The notes under the pieces were generated by a model. That model did not search any database. It saw only the letters and a list, made by a program, of their open reading frames with translations, and was not told the origin of the DNA. 13,702 bases of DNA, taken from positions 1-13,702 of the forward strand of contig SXPW01000019.1 of the NCBI GenBank assembly GCA_005793785.1. Direction: 5' to 3'. Shown one piece after another: positions 6,990-13,702 of this stretch. The stretch comes from Actinomycetota bacterium. Its GTDB lineage: Bacteria > Actinomycetota > Acidimicrobiia > Acidimicrobiales > Ilumatobacteraceae. Within the stretch, counting starts at the first letter, position 1. Each line of letters starts with the position of its first letter. Position numbers and translations under genes: made by a program.

Positions 6990-8285
6990 ATGTTGTCCGC
7001 CGCGCTCACCAACGGCGACGTCTGGGTCCTCGTTGCGGTGGGAATCCTCCTCGTCGTTCTGACGTTGCTGGCGCTCGCCGAGATGTCGCTCTCGCGCATC
7101 ACCAAGCAGAAGGCCGAAGCGTTGCTCTCCGATGGTCACAAGCGTGGTGGATTGCTGGTGAAATTGGCGAGCGACCCGACTCGCTGGGTGAATCCCCTCC
7201 TGCTGACGGTCAACATCCTGCAGACGTTGCAGGCCACCCTGACCGGCGTCGTCGCCAATCGGGTGTTCGGGGCGCCCGGAGTGGTGATCGGTGTCGCGCT
7301 CAACGTGGTGGTGTTCTTCGTCCTCGCCGAGGCGGTGCCCAAGACGTATGCGGTGTTGTATTCGGTACGGGGCGCCACAGCGACCGCGCCGATCGTCTCG
7401 GCGCTCGCCGGTTTCTGGCCGCTCCGTCTGGCGTCGAACCTGCTCATTCGGGTGACGAATCTCATCGTGAAGGGCAAGGGTTTGGAACAAGGTCCGTTCA
7501 TCAGCGAAACCGAGTTTCTCGGCATCGTCGAAGCCGCAGCCAAGGACTCGGTGATCGAGGCAGAGGAGCAGGAGCTCATCGAGTCGGTCATCGAATTCGG
7601 TGACACGAAGGTTCGCGAGATCATGAAACATCGCCAGGATGTCGTGACGGTCGAGGAATCCGCCACGGTGTCGCAGGCGCTCACCGTCGCCATCGAACAT
7701 CAATTCAGTCGTATGCCGGTGATGCGAATCGACGACGACGACATCGACGATGTCGCGGGAACGGTCAACACCAAGGATCTCATGCGTCTCGAACGCGATG
7801 GTCGCGGGTCCGAATCAGTTAGACCGCACATGCGCGAGGCGCACGTGGTGCCGGAAGGGAAACCCGTCGCGGAGTTGATGCGTGAGATGCAACGCACGCA
7901 GAATCATCTCACGATCGTCGCGGACGAGTACGGCGCCTTCAGTGGCATCGTGTCTTTGGAGGATTGCCTGGAGGAACTCGTCGGGGAGATCGTCGACGAA
8001 CACGACGACGTCGACGCCAGGTTCCGCACCCAGCCGGGCGGAGACGTCCTCATCGAAGGTGCAGTCGGAATCGAGGATGCCAACGAGCGGCTCGGCATCG
8101 ACCTGAGCAACGCGGAATACGACACCATCGGCGGTTACGTGTTCGGAATGATCGGTCGAGTACCGCGCATCGGGGACGGGATCGACGCCGACGGTTTCCG
8201 GTTGTGCGTCGAGGAGCTCGACGGTCGGCGGGTCACCGTCGTACGCTTCGTTCCGAGGGCAGGGCGCGGACCGGCACCGAAGTAG
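6990..8285 (+). CDS. CNNM/CBS-domain membrane protein (hemolysin C / CorC-like family)
   Basis: This 431-residue protein has the full DUF21-CBS-CBS-CorC_HlyC layout. The DUF21/CNNM membrane domain covers about residues 5-190, with hydrophobic segments around 10-30, 68-90, 97-117 and 130-157. The two CBS domains are around 205-270 and 275-335, including RMPVMRI (241-247) and the typical HLTIVADEYGAFSGIVSLED stretch (starting 306). The C-terminal transporter-associated domain is about 345-422, ending near RVTVVRFVPR. Family members are implicated in magnesium/cobalt or sodium transport; the old name 'hemolysin' is not informative. An acidic run IDDDDIDD (247-254) sits in the loop of CBS1. The ATG is three bases after the ybeY stop. 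Members of this family often follow ybeY, as here. The ion specificity cannot be read from sequence. Confidence 0.94.
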   Translation: MLSAALTNGDVWVLVAVGILLVVLTLLALAEMSLSRITKQKAEALLSDGHKRGGLLVKLASDPTRWVNPLLLTVNILQTLQATLTGVVANRVFGAPGVVIGVALNVVVFFVLAEAVPKTYAVLYSVRGATATAPIVSALAGFWPLRLASNLLIRVTNLIVKGKGLEQGPFISETEFLGIVEAAAKDSVIEAEEQELIESVIEFGDTKVREIMKHRQDVVTVEESATVSQALTVAIEHQFSRMPVMRIDDDDIDDVAGTVNTKDLMRLERDGRGSESVRPHMREAHVVPEGKPVAELMREMQRTQNHLTIVADEYGAFSGIVSLEDCLEELVGEIVDEHDDVDARFRTQPGGDVLIEGAVGIEDANERLGIDLSNAEYDTIGGYVFGMIGRVPRIGDGIDADGFRLCVEELDGRRVTVVRFVPRAGRGPAPK

Positions 8286-8295
8286 GGTCTCGTTC

Positions 8296-9045
8296 ATGGA
8301 AGTTTCGCTGAACGGAAAAGTTGCACTCGTCACCGGGGCCTCACGGGGCATCGGCAAGGCCATTGCCACGCACTTCGCCGCCGCAGGAGCGAAGGTGATG
8401 ATCACCTCCCGCAAGGAGGACGCATTGCGAGCCGCCCGAGCCGAGATGTCCGGCGACGTGGAGATCTTCGCAGCAAACGCCGGCGACGTCGAGGCAGGCA
8501 AGGCATGCGTGTCGGCGACGATCGAGCGATTCGGTGCACTCGACATCCTCGTGAACAACGCGGCAACCAATCCCTACATGGGCCCGACGCTCGAAGTAGA
8601 CGAGTCGCGGTACGACAAGACGTTCCAGGTGAATCTGCGCGGACCGCTGTTCTGGTGCAAGGCCGCATGGGAAGCACACTTGAAGGCGAATCCGGGCGTG
8701 ATCATCAACATCGCGTCGGTCGGTGGATTGCGTGCGGAGGGATTCCTCGGCGTGTACAACCTGACCAAGGCGGCACTCATCCACATGACACGACAGTTGG
8801 CGGGAGAGCTCGGTCCCACGCGTGTCGTGGGAATCGCACCTGGACTCGTGAAGACCGACTTTGCGTCCGTCCTCGTGGAGAATTTCGGCGAGCGACTCGC
8901 CGGTCAGTTGCCCACTCGACGGCTCGGCGAGCCGGAGGACATTGCCAACCTCGCGTTGTTCCTCGCCTCCGACAAGGCGAGTTGGATCACCGGTGAAACC
9001 TACGTGATCGACGGCGGTGCGGGAGTGCGTTCCGGATCGATATAG
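8296..9045 (+). CDS. Short-chain dehydrogenase/reductase (FabG-like SDR)
   Basis: This is a 249-residue classical SDR, an NAD(P)-dependent oxidoreductase. The cofactor motif TGASRGIG is at 13-20, NNAA at 87-90 and the catalytic N113 lies in QVNL. S141 (NIASVGG), Y154 and K158 (YNLTK) complete the tetrad. The ending ITGETYVIDGGAG (231-243) is typical of 3-oxoacyl-ACP reductase-type SDRs. SRK at 38-40, after the second strand, favours NADPH. The substrate cannot be assigned. The gene begins ten bases after the CNNM stop, probably as the last gene of the operon, with only a weak ribosome binding site. Its last 46 bases overlap the end of the convergent MFS gene, so there is no room for an intergenic terminator. 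Confidence 0.93.
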   Translation: MEVSLNGKVALVTGASRGIGKAIATHFAAAGAKVMITSRKEDALRAARAEMSGDVEIFAANAGDVEAGKACVSATIERFGALDILVNNAATNPYMGPTLEVDESRYDKTFQVNLRGPLFWCKAAWEAHLKANPGVIINIASVGGLRAEGFLGVYNLTKAALIHMTRQLAGELGPTRVVGIAPGLVKTDFASVLVENFGERLAGQLPTRRLGEPEDIANLALFLASDKASWITGETYVIDGGAGVRSGSI

Positions 9046-10262
9046 GTGCGTGAATGCCGCAAGAGCGACGGCGCACCGACAACTAGTACGAATCCGAGGA
9101 ACGTCGCCGATGCGACGTACGTCGCGCGTAGCCCGAAGTAGAAGGCGATCTGACCGCCGAGCACGGCACCGATCGCCGAGGTTCCCGTCCCGATGAAGCG
9201 GTACACGCTGTTGACGCGACCGAAGAGTTCCTGGGGAATCAACCGCTGACGAAGACTCACGGTGATGACGTTCCACACCGTTCCGAAGACCGCCATGAGC
9301 GCACCGGCAAGGACGACAGCCCACACCTGCGGCACCGCCGCGGGAATGATCTCCAGTGCGGCGAACATGAAATAGGCGGCGACGATCGCCACCGACGGGC
9401 CAAACCACTTGGCGATGCGGGCACCGGCGAGTCCGCCGATGATCGAGCCGATGGCGGCCGTCGCCAGGAGAAATCCGAACCCGCGGGGTCCCAACCCCAA
9501 TTCATCGCGTGCGTACTTGGCGAAGATCGACTGGGCGAACATGTGGCACATGTTGGCTGCACCGAGCATCAGGGCCAGGGTGCGCAACAGTGGATGGTGC
9601 CACAACCACCGAAAACCGGTGAGGAAACTTTCGCGGTAGTTCTCGGTGCTCGTGGCACCCACGAACGGACGGGCGACCGTAATCGAAGCGAGCAGGAGTG
9701 CCGCCACGGCCAGAGCGGCGGCGTTGAAACCGAACGGCGCGGCGGCGGCGGCGACGAACAACCACGCGCCGATGGGTAGTCCGACGAACGAGTTGGCAAC
9801 GACCTCGGCGGCATAGAGGCGTCCGTTCGCCTTTTCCAACAGGTGGTCATCGACGATTGCAGGAAGGAATGCCTGGGCCGACATGTCGAACAACACCTCA
9901 CAAATGCCAAGGGCCAGGACCACGGCGATCATGATCCAGATCGTCACGACATCGGTGACGATCGTCAACGCCAGAATCGCAAAGAGCGCGGCGCGAATCA
10001 GGTTGGCGCGCGACATGATGCGTTTGCGATCGTGACGGTCGATGAAGATCCCGGCGGGGAGCGACAGCACCAACCAGGGCACCATGCTCGCGAAACTCAC
10101 GGCGCTGATGAGACGGGAATCGTCGGTGAGGGTCAATGCAAGGAGCGGTCCGGCCGCACCGATGAGCCCGTCACCGAGATTGGACGTCGTCGATGCAGCG
10201 AATTGCCGCCAGAAAGCCGAGGGAAGTCGGGTGGTAGCTGCGTCGTGTCGGTCTTCGTTCAA
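9000..10262 (-). CDS. MFS exporter of the MFS_3 / EntS-like type
   Basis: This 420-residue protein has about twelve hydrophobic segments spread over residues 28-400, typical of a major facilitator drug/siderophore efflux protein. The motif A-like loop GIFIDRHDRKRIM is at 71-83. The second-half segment RLIPQELFGRVNSVYRFIGT (340-359) is characteristic of the MFS_3 (DHA3) group. The frame is open further upstream, but that region is antisense-phase translation of menE. The TTG at 10262 fits the domain start well, and its TTGA overlaps the menE stop by four bases. No Shine-Dalgarno sequence is visible, so translation is probably coupled to menE. The substrate is unknown. Co-transcription with menE need not mean a quinone-related cargo. 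The 3' end overlaps the SDR gene by 46 bases. Confidence 0.88.
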   Translation of the reverse strand: MNEDRHDAATTRLPSAFWRQFAASTTSNLGDGLIGAAGPLLALTLTDDSRLISAVSFASMVPWLVLSLPAGIFIDRHDRKRIMSRANLIRAALFAILALTIVTDVVTIWIMIAVVLALGICEVLFDMSAQAFLPAIVDDHLLEKANGRLYAAEVVANSFVGLPIGAWLFVAAAAAPFGFNAAALAVAALLLASITVARPFVGATSTENYRESFLTGFRWLWHHPLLRTLALMLGAANMCHMFAQSIFAKYARDELGLGPRGFGFLLATAAIGSIIGGLAGARIAKWFGPSVAIVAAYFMFAALEIIPAAVPQVWAVVLAGALMAVFGTVWNVITVSLRQRLIPQELFGRVNSVYRFIGTGTSAIGAVLGGQIAFYFGLRATYVASATFLGFVLVVGAPSLLRHSRTYIDPERTPAPPSIT

Positions 10263-11371
10263 CCCGACAATTCTGACACAATCGGTTTGCCGAGCGCGGA
10301 GCGTGGAATCTGGGAGATGAGGACGAGTTTGCGCGGTGCGTAGTACTCGGCGAGCGTTTCCTTGACGTGCGCCCTCACGGCATCGAGCGCGGGTGGCGCC
10401 GACTGCGAGGTCGGCACCACCCAAGCACAAACGGCCGAGCCCCACTCGGCGTCGGGTACGCCCCGGACGACGACGTCACGAACGAGCGGGTGTTCGCGCA
10501 GGCGCTGCTCCACGAGATTCGGCCACACCTTGTTGCCGCCGGTGATGATGAGGTCGTCGCTTCGACCATCAATGACGAGACGGCCATCCACGAAGCGACC
10601 GAGGTCGCCGGTATCGAACCATCCATCGACGAGGGTGAGCGGCGCATGTCGGTAGGTACGCGCGATGCTCGGCGTGCGGAGGTGGATGCGACCGTCGGTG
10701 ATTCGTACGCCGACATCATCCATGGGTAACCCGTCGTACACCACGCCGCCGCAGGTTTCGGTGAGACCGTAGGTGGCAACCGCATTGCTGGGGAGCGCTG
10801 CAGCGGGTGCGGCACCAACGAGCAACATCTTCCAGTTTTCGAACGAATGGCGGGCGAGCAAGGTCGGCACGAGCGAGGCATGGGTGGCTCCCGCCGTCCG
10901 GGCTCGAGCAATGGAGTCTTCGTCGACGTGGTCGGCGAACGACAGCGCCGAGGAGAGGTACATCGCGCGGCTGAGCACGCCGAACCCGGCGATATGGGCG
11001 GGCGGTAGACACAGCCACCAATGGTCGTGCGCCGTCAATCCGAGTCGTTCGGTCACCATCACGGAATGGGCACGCAGGCCGCGATGGGTGTGCACGACGC
11101 CCTTCGGACGCCCGGTCGATCCACTCGTGGCGATGACGAGGGCGTCCCCGGAAACCAAAGTGATCGTCGGTTCCTTCGGGGACTCGACGGCGATTAGTTC
11201 GTCACCGGTGACGATCACGTCGGCCCCCAGTTCGCGCGCCAATTTGTGGCGAACCGCCCTGCTCATTCGCTGGTCGAGCGGCAGAACGGCATTGCCCTCG
11301 TCCCAGATACGACGGACCTCGTCCGCGAGCAGTCGCGATGCCGCGATATCGAGGGCGATGAGCCTCGTCAC
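10259..11371 (-). CDS. menE: O-succinylbenzoate-CoA ligase-like AMP-binding enzyme (MenE)
   Basis: This 370-residue adenylate-forming enzyme probably activates o-succinylbenzoate to its CoA thioester in menaquinone synthesis. It is short for the superfamily but close in size to actinobacterial MenE. ATP-binding motifs appear in order: TSGSTGRPKG (82-91), YGLTETCGG (201-209), GWFDTGDLG (250-258) and GRSDDLIITGGNKVWP (269-284). The catalytic lysine K362 lies in PRSALGKP. The reduced N-terminal region, only about 75 residues before the P-loop, is as in other short MenE proteins. Start GTG 11371 follows TAGCGT (11383-11378) by six bases, suggesting a leaderless message. It diverges from menA over 73 bases, and menH lies nearby, which supports MenE over a generic acyl-CoA ligase. 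The specific substrate remains inference from size and context. Confidence 0.87.
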   Translation of the reverse strand: MTRLIALDIAASRLLADEVRRIWDEGNAVLPLDQRMSRAVRHKLARELGADVIVTGDELIAVESPKEPTITLVSGDALVIATSGSTGRPKGVVHTHRGLRAHSVMVTERLGLTAHDHWWLCLPPAHIAGFGVLSRAMYLSSALSFADHVDEDSIARARTAGATHASLVPTLLARHSFENWKMLLVGAAPAAALPSNAVATYGLTETCGGVVYDGLPMDDVGVRITDGRIHLRTPSIARTYRHAPLTLVDGWFDTGDLGRFVDGRLVIDGRSDDLIITGGNKVWPNLVEQRLREHPLVRDVVVRGVPDAEWGSAVCAWVVPTSQSAPPALDAVRAHVKETLAEYYAPRKLVLISQIPRSALGKPIVSELSG

Positions 11372-11377
11372 GCTGTC

Positions 11378-11383
11378 ACGCTA
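11378..11383 (-). promoter_or_regulatory. Candidate -10 element for leaderless menE
   Basis: On the minus strand TAGCGT fits the TAnnnT pattern and ends six bases before the menE GTG, placing transcription start at about the start codon. No clear -35 is seen and there is no Shine-Dalgarno sequence. Confidence 0.3.
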
Positions 11384-11429
11384 TGGCGTTCGACCATCGT
11401 CCGTTCCAGAGATACATCGAGATGCGCAC

Positions 11430-11435
11430 TATCGT
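11430..11435 (+). promoter_or_regulatory. Candidate -10 element for leaderless or near-leaderless menA
   Basis: TATCGT lies nine bases before the menA GTG at 11445, in the 73-base gap shared with menE. No good -35 hexamer is visible at normal spacing, and no Shine-Dalgarno sequence precedes the start. Confidence 0.3.
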
Positions 11436-11444
11436 GCCTACATC

Positions 11445-12326
11445 GTGACGAGCGCAGAGACGTGGTGGAGCGGCGCCCGCCCGCGCACGTTGCCGGCAGC
11501 CGTGGTACCGGTGATGATCGGCGCGGCGGTGGCGAGCACCGTCGATGGAATCACGGCACGAACCTTCCTCGTGAACGGCGTGCTGGCACTCGTCGTGAGC
11601 CTGGCGCTGCAAGTCGGCGTGAACTTTGCCAACGACTACTCCGACGGAGTTCTAGGCACCGACGATGCGCGCACCGGCCCACGTCGACTGGTGGCCTCGG
11701 GTTCGGCGAGCGCGACTGCGGTGAAGCGGGCTGCGTTCGTGGCGTTCGGGGTGGCTGGTGTGGCGGGACTCGTGCTAGCCGCCGCGACGACGTGGTGGTT
11801 GGTTCCGGTCGGTGCGGTGTCGATGGTGGCGGGCTGGACCTACACCGGCGGACCCAAACCGTATGGCTACGTCGGGCTCGGGGAACTCTTCGTGTTCGTC
11901 TTCTTCGGACTCGTTGCGACGGCAGGCACCACCTACGTGATTGCGGAATCGATCACACTGCTGTCCGTCGTTTCTGGGGCGATGGCCGGGTGTCTCGCGG
12001 TGGCGCTCCTCGTGGTGAACAACCTGCGCGACATCGATACCGATCGCGATTGCAACAAGAAGACGCTCGCAGTTCGTCTCGGTGCACACCGAACCCGGTT
12101 GCTGTACGTGGCGACGTACGTTGCGGCAACGCTGTGCATGATCGTGGCGGCTTTCGAGGTGCGCACCGCGGCGATCGGAGTGGCGGGCATGTTGGCGGCA
12201 TTGCCAGCGACCACGACCGTCCGCTCGGCCCGAACCGCCCCTGAATTGATCGCGGCACTCGGGATGACCGCGAGAGCGCAACTGGTGATCGGCGCCCTTT
12301 ATTCCTTCGGTGTGTTGATCCAGTAG
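11445..12326 (+). CDS. menA: 1,4-dihydroxy-2-naphthoate polyprenyltransferase MenA
   Basis: MenA is an integral membrane UbiA-family prenyltransferase that joins DHNA to a polyprenyl diphosphate, forming demethylmenaquinone. The 293-residue protein has the usual length and about eight to nine hydrophobic helices. The first aspartate-rich motif is NFANDYSDGVLGTDD (60-74), followed by the MenA-specific GPRRLVASG (78-86). The second is NNLRDIDTDRDCNKKTLAVR (192-211), close to the family pattern NNLRDIPTDR...GKRTLAVR. YTGGPKPYGYVGLGELFVFV (starting 133) is also characteristic. I chose GTG 11445 because the conserved WWSGARPRTLPAA stretch begins seven residues later. The longer upstream frame is only an antisense read of menE. 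The 3' end overlaps the convergent menH gene by 28 bases. Confidence 0.96.
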   Translation: MTSAETWWSGARPRTLPAAVVPVMIGAAVASTVDGITARTFLVNGVLALVVSLALQVGVNFANDYSDGVLGTDDARTGPRRLVASGSASATAVKRAAFVAFGVAGVAGLVLAAATTWWLVPVGAVSMVAGWTYTGGPKPYGYVGLGELFVFVFFGLVATAGTTYVIAESITLLSVVSGAMAGCLAVALLVVNNLRDIDTDRDCNKKTLAVRLGAHRTRLLYVATYVAATLCMIVAAFEVRTAAIGVAGMLAALPATTTVRSARTAPELIAALGMTARAQLVIGALYSFGVLIQ

Positions 12327-13069
12327 GACAGTTCGCGGGCCACCGCCTCGGGTTGCTCGAGGTGGACGCTGTGTCCGGCCCCGTTGATGAGGGCCAATGC
12401 CCCACGTGGTGCGATCGTCGCCATACGTCGAGCCAACGAAGTGAACTTCTGGTCGCGAGTACCGGCAATGGCGAGCAGCGGGGTGGTGCGCGTCGCGAGT
12501 TCGTTCCACATCGGTGCGACTGCACCTTGTCCGCAGCGGGCGAGGCTGGAAGCCAGACCACGTGCCGTGTTGACACGACGATCGTCGATGAGTGCCCGGT
12601 CGTGCGGCAAGTCGGCAAAGAGCGGTTGAGCGAGCCACTCCTCGAGGAACGCGTCGACACCGACGTCGATGATTCGTTCCGCAAGTTGGACATCGCTACG
12701 TCGACGCCGTTCCCGTTCGTCGGCATCCTCGATTCCGGCGGTGCCGCTCACCGACACCACCGAGCGCACGACGGCGGAGTGGTGGAGCGCCGCGGCGAGG
12801 ACCACCCGTGCGCCGAGCGAATACCCGACGTAGTGGGCACGACCTGCAGTGGCGACGAGTGCCGAGGCGGCTTCGTGGAGGTCGGAGTCTCGAGTTCCGG
12901 CATCGCCGTGACCGGGGAGATCGACCAACACGCACCGCACGTTGGTCGATAGTCGAACGAGCTCGGTTGCCACGGGGCGCCACGCCGATCGCGTCTGGGT
13001 GAATCCGTGGGCGAAGACGACGATGTCGGTGCCGTCGCCCAGGGATTCGCAGGGCAGTGGTTCCGTCAT
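12299..13069 (-). CDS. menH: Alpha/beta hydrolase, MenH-like (SHCHC synthase)
   Basis: This 256-residue alpha/beta hydrolase most resembles MenH, which eliminates pyruvate from SEPHCHC to give SHCHC in menaquinone synthesis. The oxyanion region is HGFTQT (21-26), and GHG follows VDLP at 49-55. The nucleophile S84 sits in YVGYSLGARVVLAAA. The triad is completed by D206 (AGTRDQKF) and H233 (GAGHSVHLEQP). LASSLARCGQGAVAPMW (172-188) is the MenH-typical segment where the family has a 'LRGxGTGxQPxLW' pattern. I chose ATG 13069 because the extra upstream codons in this frame overlap the end of the DsbA-family gene. The gap to that gene is seven bases, so the two probably form an operon. No Shine-Dalgarno sequence is visible. 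A generic hydrolase is the alternative, but menA and menE nearby favour MenH. Confidence 0.83.
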   Translation of the reverse strand: MTEPLPCESLGDGTDIVVFAHGFTQTRSAWRPVATELVRLSTNVRCVLVDLPGHGDAGTRDSDLHEAASALVATAGRAHYVGYSLGARVVLAAALHHSAVVRSVVSVSGTAGIEDADERERRRRSDVQLAERIIDVGVDAFLEEWLAQPLFADLPHDRALIDDRRVNTARGLASSLARCGQGAVAPMWNELATRTTPLLAIAGTRDQKFTSLARRMATIAPRGALALINGAGHSVHLEQPEAVARELSYWINTPKE

Positions 13070-13076
13070 GGGCACG

Positions 13077-13702
13077 TCACGCCGTTGCCATCTTCCGCAG
13101 CAGTCGGACGAACGTCGTCGAATCCTGCGCACCAGGAACTGCGAACCCGTCGTTGAAGACGAACGTCGGCACCGCCGTGATGTCGCGTTCCGCCGCCCAC
13201 GCGAGGTCGTCTCGCACCAGGCGAGTCAGTTCATCGTCGGCATGGTCGGCATGGTCGGCGATGGTCGAGCGGTGAGTGTCAGCGACGAAGCCCGCCCGGG
13301 CGGCACACGCGGTCAGCACTGCAGGGTCTCCGATATCGAGTCCGTCGGTGAAGTACGCCTGCATCACGGATTCGTTCACCGCCGCCTCGAGATCGGGTCG
13401 GTCGCGGGCAACCAGTTTCAACAATCGATGGGCCTGCATCGTGTTCGCGCGAAGCGCGCGATCCATCCGAAACTCGATTCCTTCCTCTGCGGCCGTCGCC
13501 GTCACCGATGCGATGATCGACTCGGCGCGGGTCGTGCCCCCGAACTTGCGCGCGTACGCCTCGATGACCGGCTCCGGCTCGTCGACGGGAGCCGTCGGGT
13601 CGAGTTGGTATGCGCGATAGGAGACCGAAAGGTCAAGTGTCACGCCCTCGTTCAACAACGTCGTGACGGCGCGGTCGAAACGGCGCTTTCCGATGTAGCA
13701 CC
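13077..13702 (-). CDS. DsbA-family (FrnE-like) thiol oxidoreductase, N-terminus cut by the window edge
   Basis: The minus-strand frame is open to the right edge, and the first visible codons read CYIGKRRFDRAV. This is the FrnE/2-hydroxychromene-carboxylate-isomerase-like pattern that follows CPW in the active site. The first visible cysteine is thus probably the second of a CxxC pair, with only about a dozen residues missing. About 207 residues are present. SYRAYQLDP matches the family's 'FELxP' strand. An all-helical insert occupies the middle. AVPTFVFNDGFAVPGAQD near the C-terminus carries the cis-proline loop (VPTF). No exported form can be judged because the N-terminus is missing; FrnE members are usually cytoplasmic. 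The TTG at 13658 is internal, not the start. It lies seven bases upstream of menH in the same direction. The substrate is unknown. Confidence 0.9.
   Translation of the reverse strand, partial: CYIGKRRFDRAVTTLLNEGVTLDLSVSYRAYQLDPTAPVDEPEPVIEAYARKFGGTTRAESIIASVTATAAEEGIEFRMDRALRANTMQAHRLLKLVARDRPDLEAAVNESVMQAYFTDGLDIGDPAVLTACAARAGFVADTHRSTIADHADHADDELTRLVRDDLAWAAERDITAVPTFVFNDGFAVPGAQDSTTFVRLLRKMATA
13232..13258 (+). repeat. Short 9-base tandem repeat inside the DsbA-family gene
   Basis: CATGGTCGG occurs twice in tandem (13241-13249, 13250-13258), preceded by a one-mismatch copy (CATCGTCGG, 13232-13240). On the minus strand it encodes a repeated Ala-Asp-His unit (ADHADHADD) in a charged surface-type segment. 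The period is a multiple of three, so copy changes would keep the frame. Confidence 0.8.

Noticed and set aside
6744..7703. 319-codon minus-strand frame across ybeY and the CNNM gene
   Set aside because: Both plus-strand genes are firmly supported, and this product is a His/Arg/Asp-rich shadow.
8341..9408. 355-codon minus-strand frame across the SDR gene and MFS end
   Set aside because: It has no recognisable motif and conflicts with two well-supported genes.
10263..10445. Upstream extension of the MFS frame
   Set aside because: It overlaps the C-terminal coding part of menE in another frame and looks like out-of-frame translation; the TTG at 10262 fits the family start.
11224..11371. menE read as a truncated acyl-CoA ligase
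   Set aside because: The short N-terminus matches the size of actinobacterial MenE, and all adenylation motifs including the C-terminal lysine are present.
10773..11444. Upstream extension of the menA frame giving a 517-residue product
   Set aside because: It is antisense to menE with no prenyltransferase similarity; MenA normally starts near the WWSGARPRT motif.
1..13702. Mobile element, prophage, CRISPR or defence island
   Set aside because: There are no transposase, integrase, terminal inverted repeats, spaced repeats or tRNA-flanked junctions, and composition is even across the window.

Overview
This window is a compact, GC-rich, gene-dense stretch of bacterial chromosome. Several traits point to a high-GC actinobacterium: start codons are often GTG or TTG, Shine-Dalgarno sites are weak, three genes may be leaderless, one protein belongs to the actinobacterial SCO6745-like family, MenE is short, and three genes fit menaquinone synthesis. 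I lean towards the Acidimicrobiia, but that is inference and no marker in the window settles it. I see no phage, transposon, CRISPR, tRNA or rRNA sequence. About 97% of the bases are coding or a recognisable RNA element.

Layout. (1) 1-1321, minus: the N-terminal 440 codons of glycine decarboxylase GcvP, running off the left edge. (2) 1370-1563, minus: a tandem glycine riboswitch in the gcvP leader, the clearest regulatory element here. It fills the only gap above 300 bases (1322-1665). (3) 1666-2415, plus: an SCO6745/HTH-like protein, diverging from gcvP. (4) 2424-4700, minus: a membrane GGDEF-EAL protein, convergent with the previous gene across a candidate bidirectional terminator hairpin. 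(5) 4815-9045, plus: a tight five-gene run made of an unknown protein, phoH, ybeY, a CNNM/CBS membrane protein and an SDR oxidoreductase. (6) 9000-11371, minus: menE followed by an MFS exporter with a 4-base stop/start overlap. (7) 11445-12326, plus: menA, diverging from menE. (8) 12299-13702, minus: a FrnE-like DsbA-family protein (its first residues lie off the right edge), followed 7 bases later by a MenH-like hydrolase.

How they fit together. The phoH-ybeY-CNNM core is the widely conserved RNA/ribosome maintenance cluster, here with an unknown gene in front and an SDR behind. menE, menA and menH supply three menaquinone steps: OSB-CoA formation, DHNA prenylation and SHCHC synthesis. They are spread over three transcription units rather than one operon, and menD, menF, menC, menB and menG are not in the window. 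Glycine presumably turns on its own cleavage through the riboswitch.

I did not find a convincing undescribed system. The items most worth a second look are the riboswitch and its possible start-site-masking expression platform, the unknown protein coupled to phoH, and the tail-to-tail coding overlaps.
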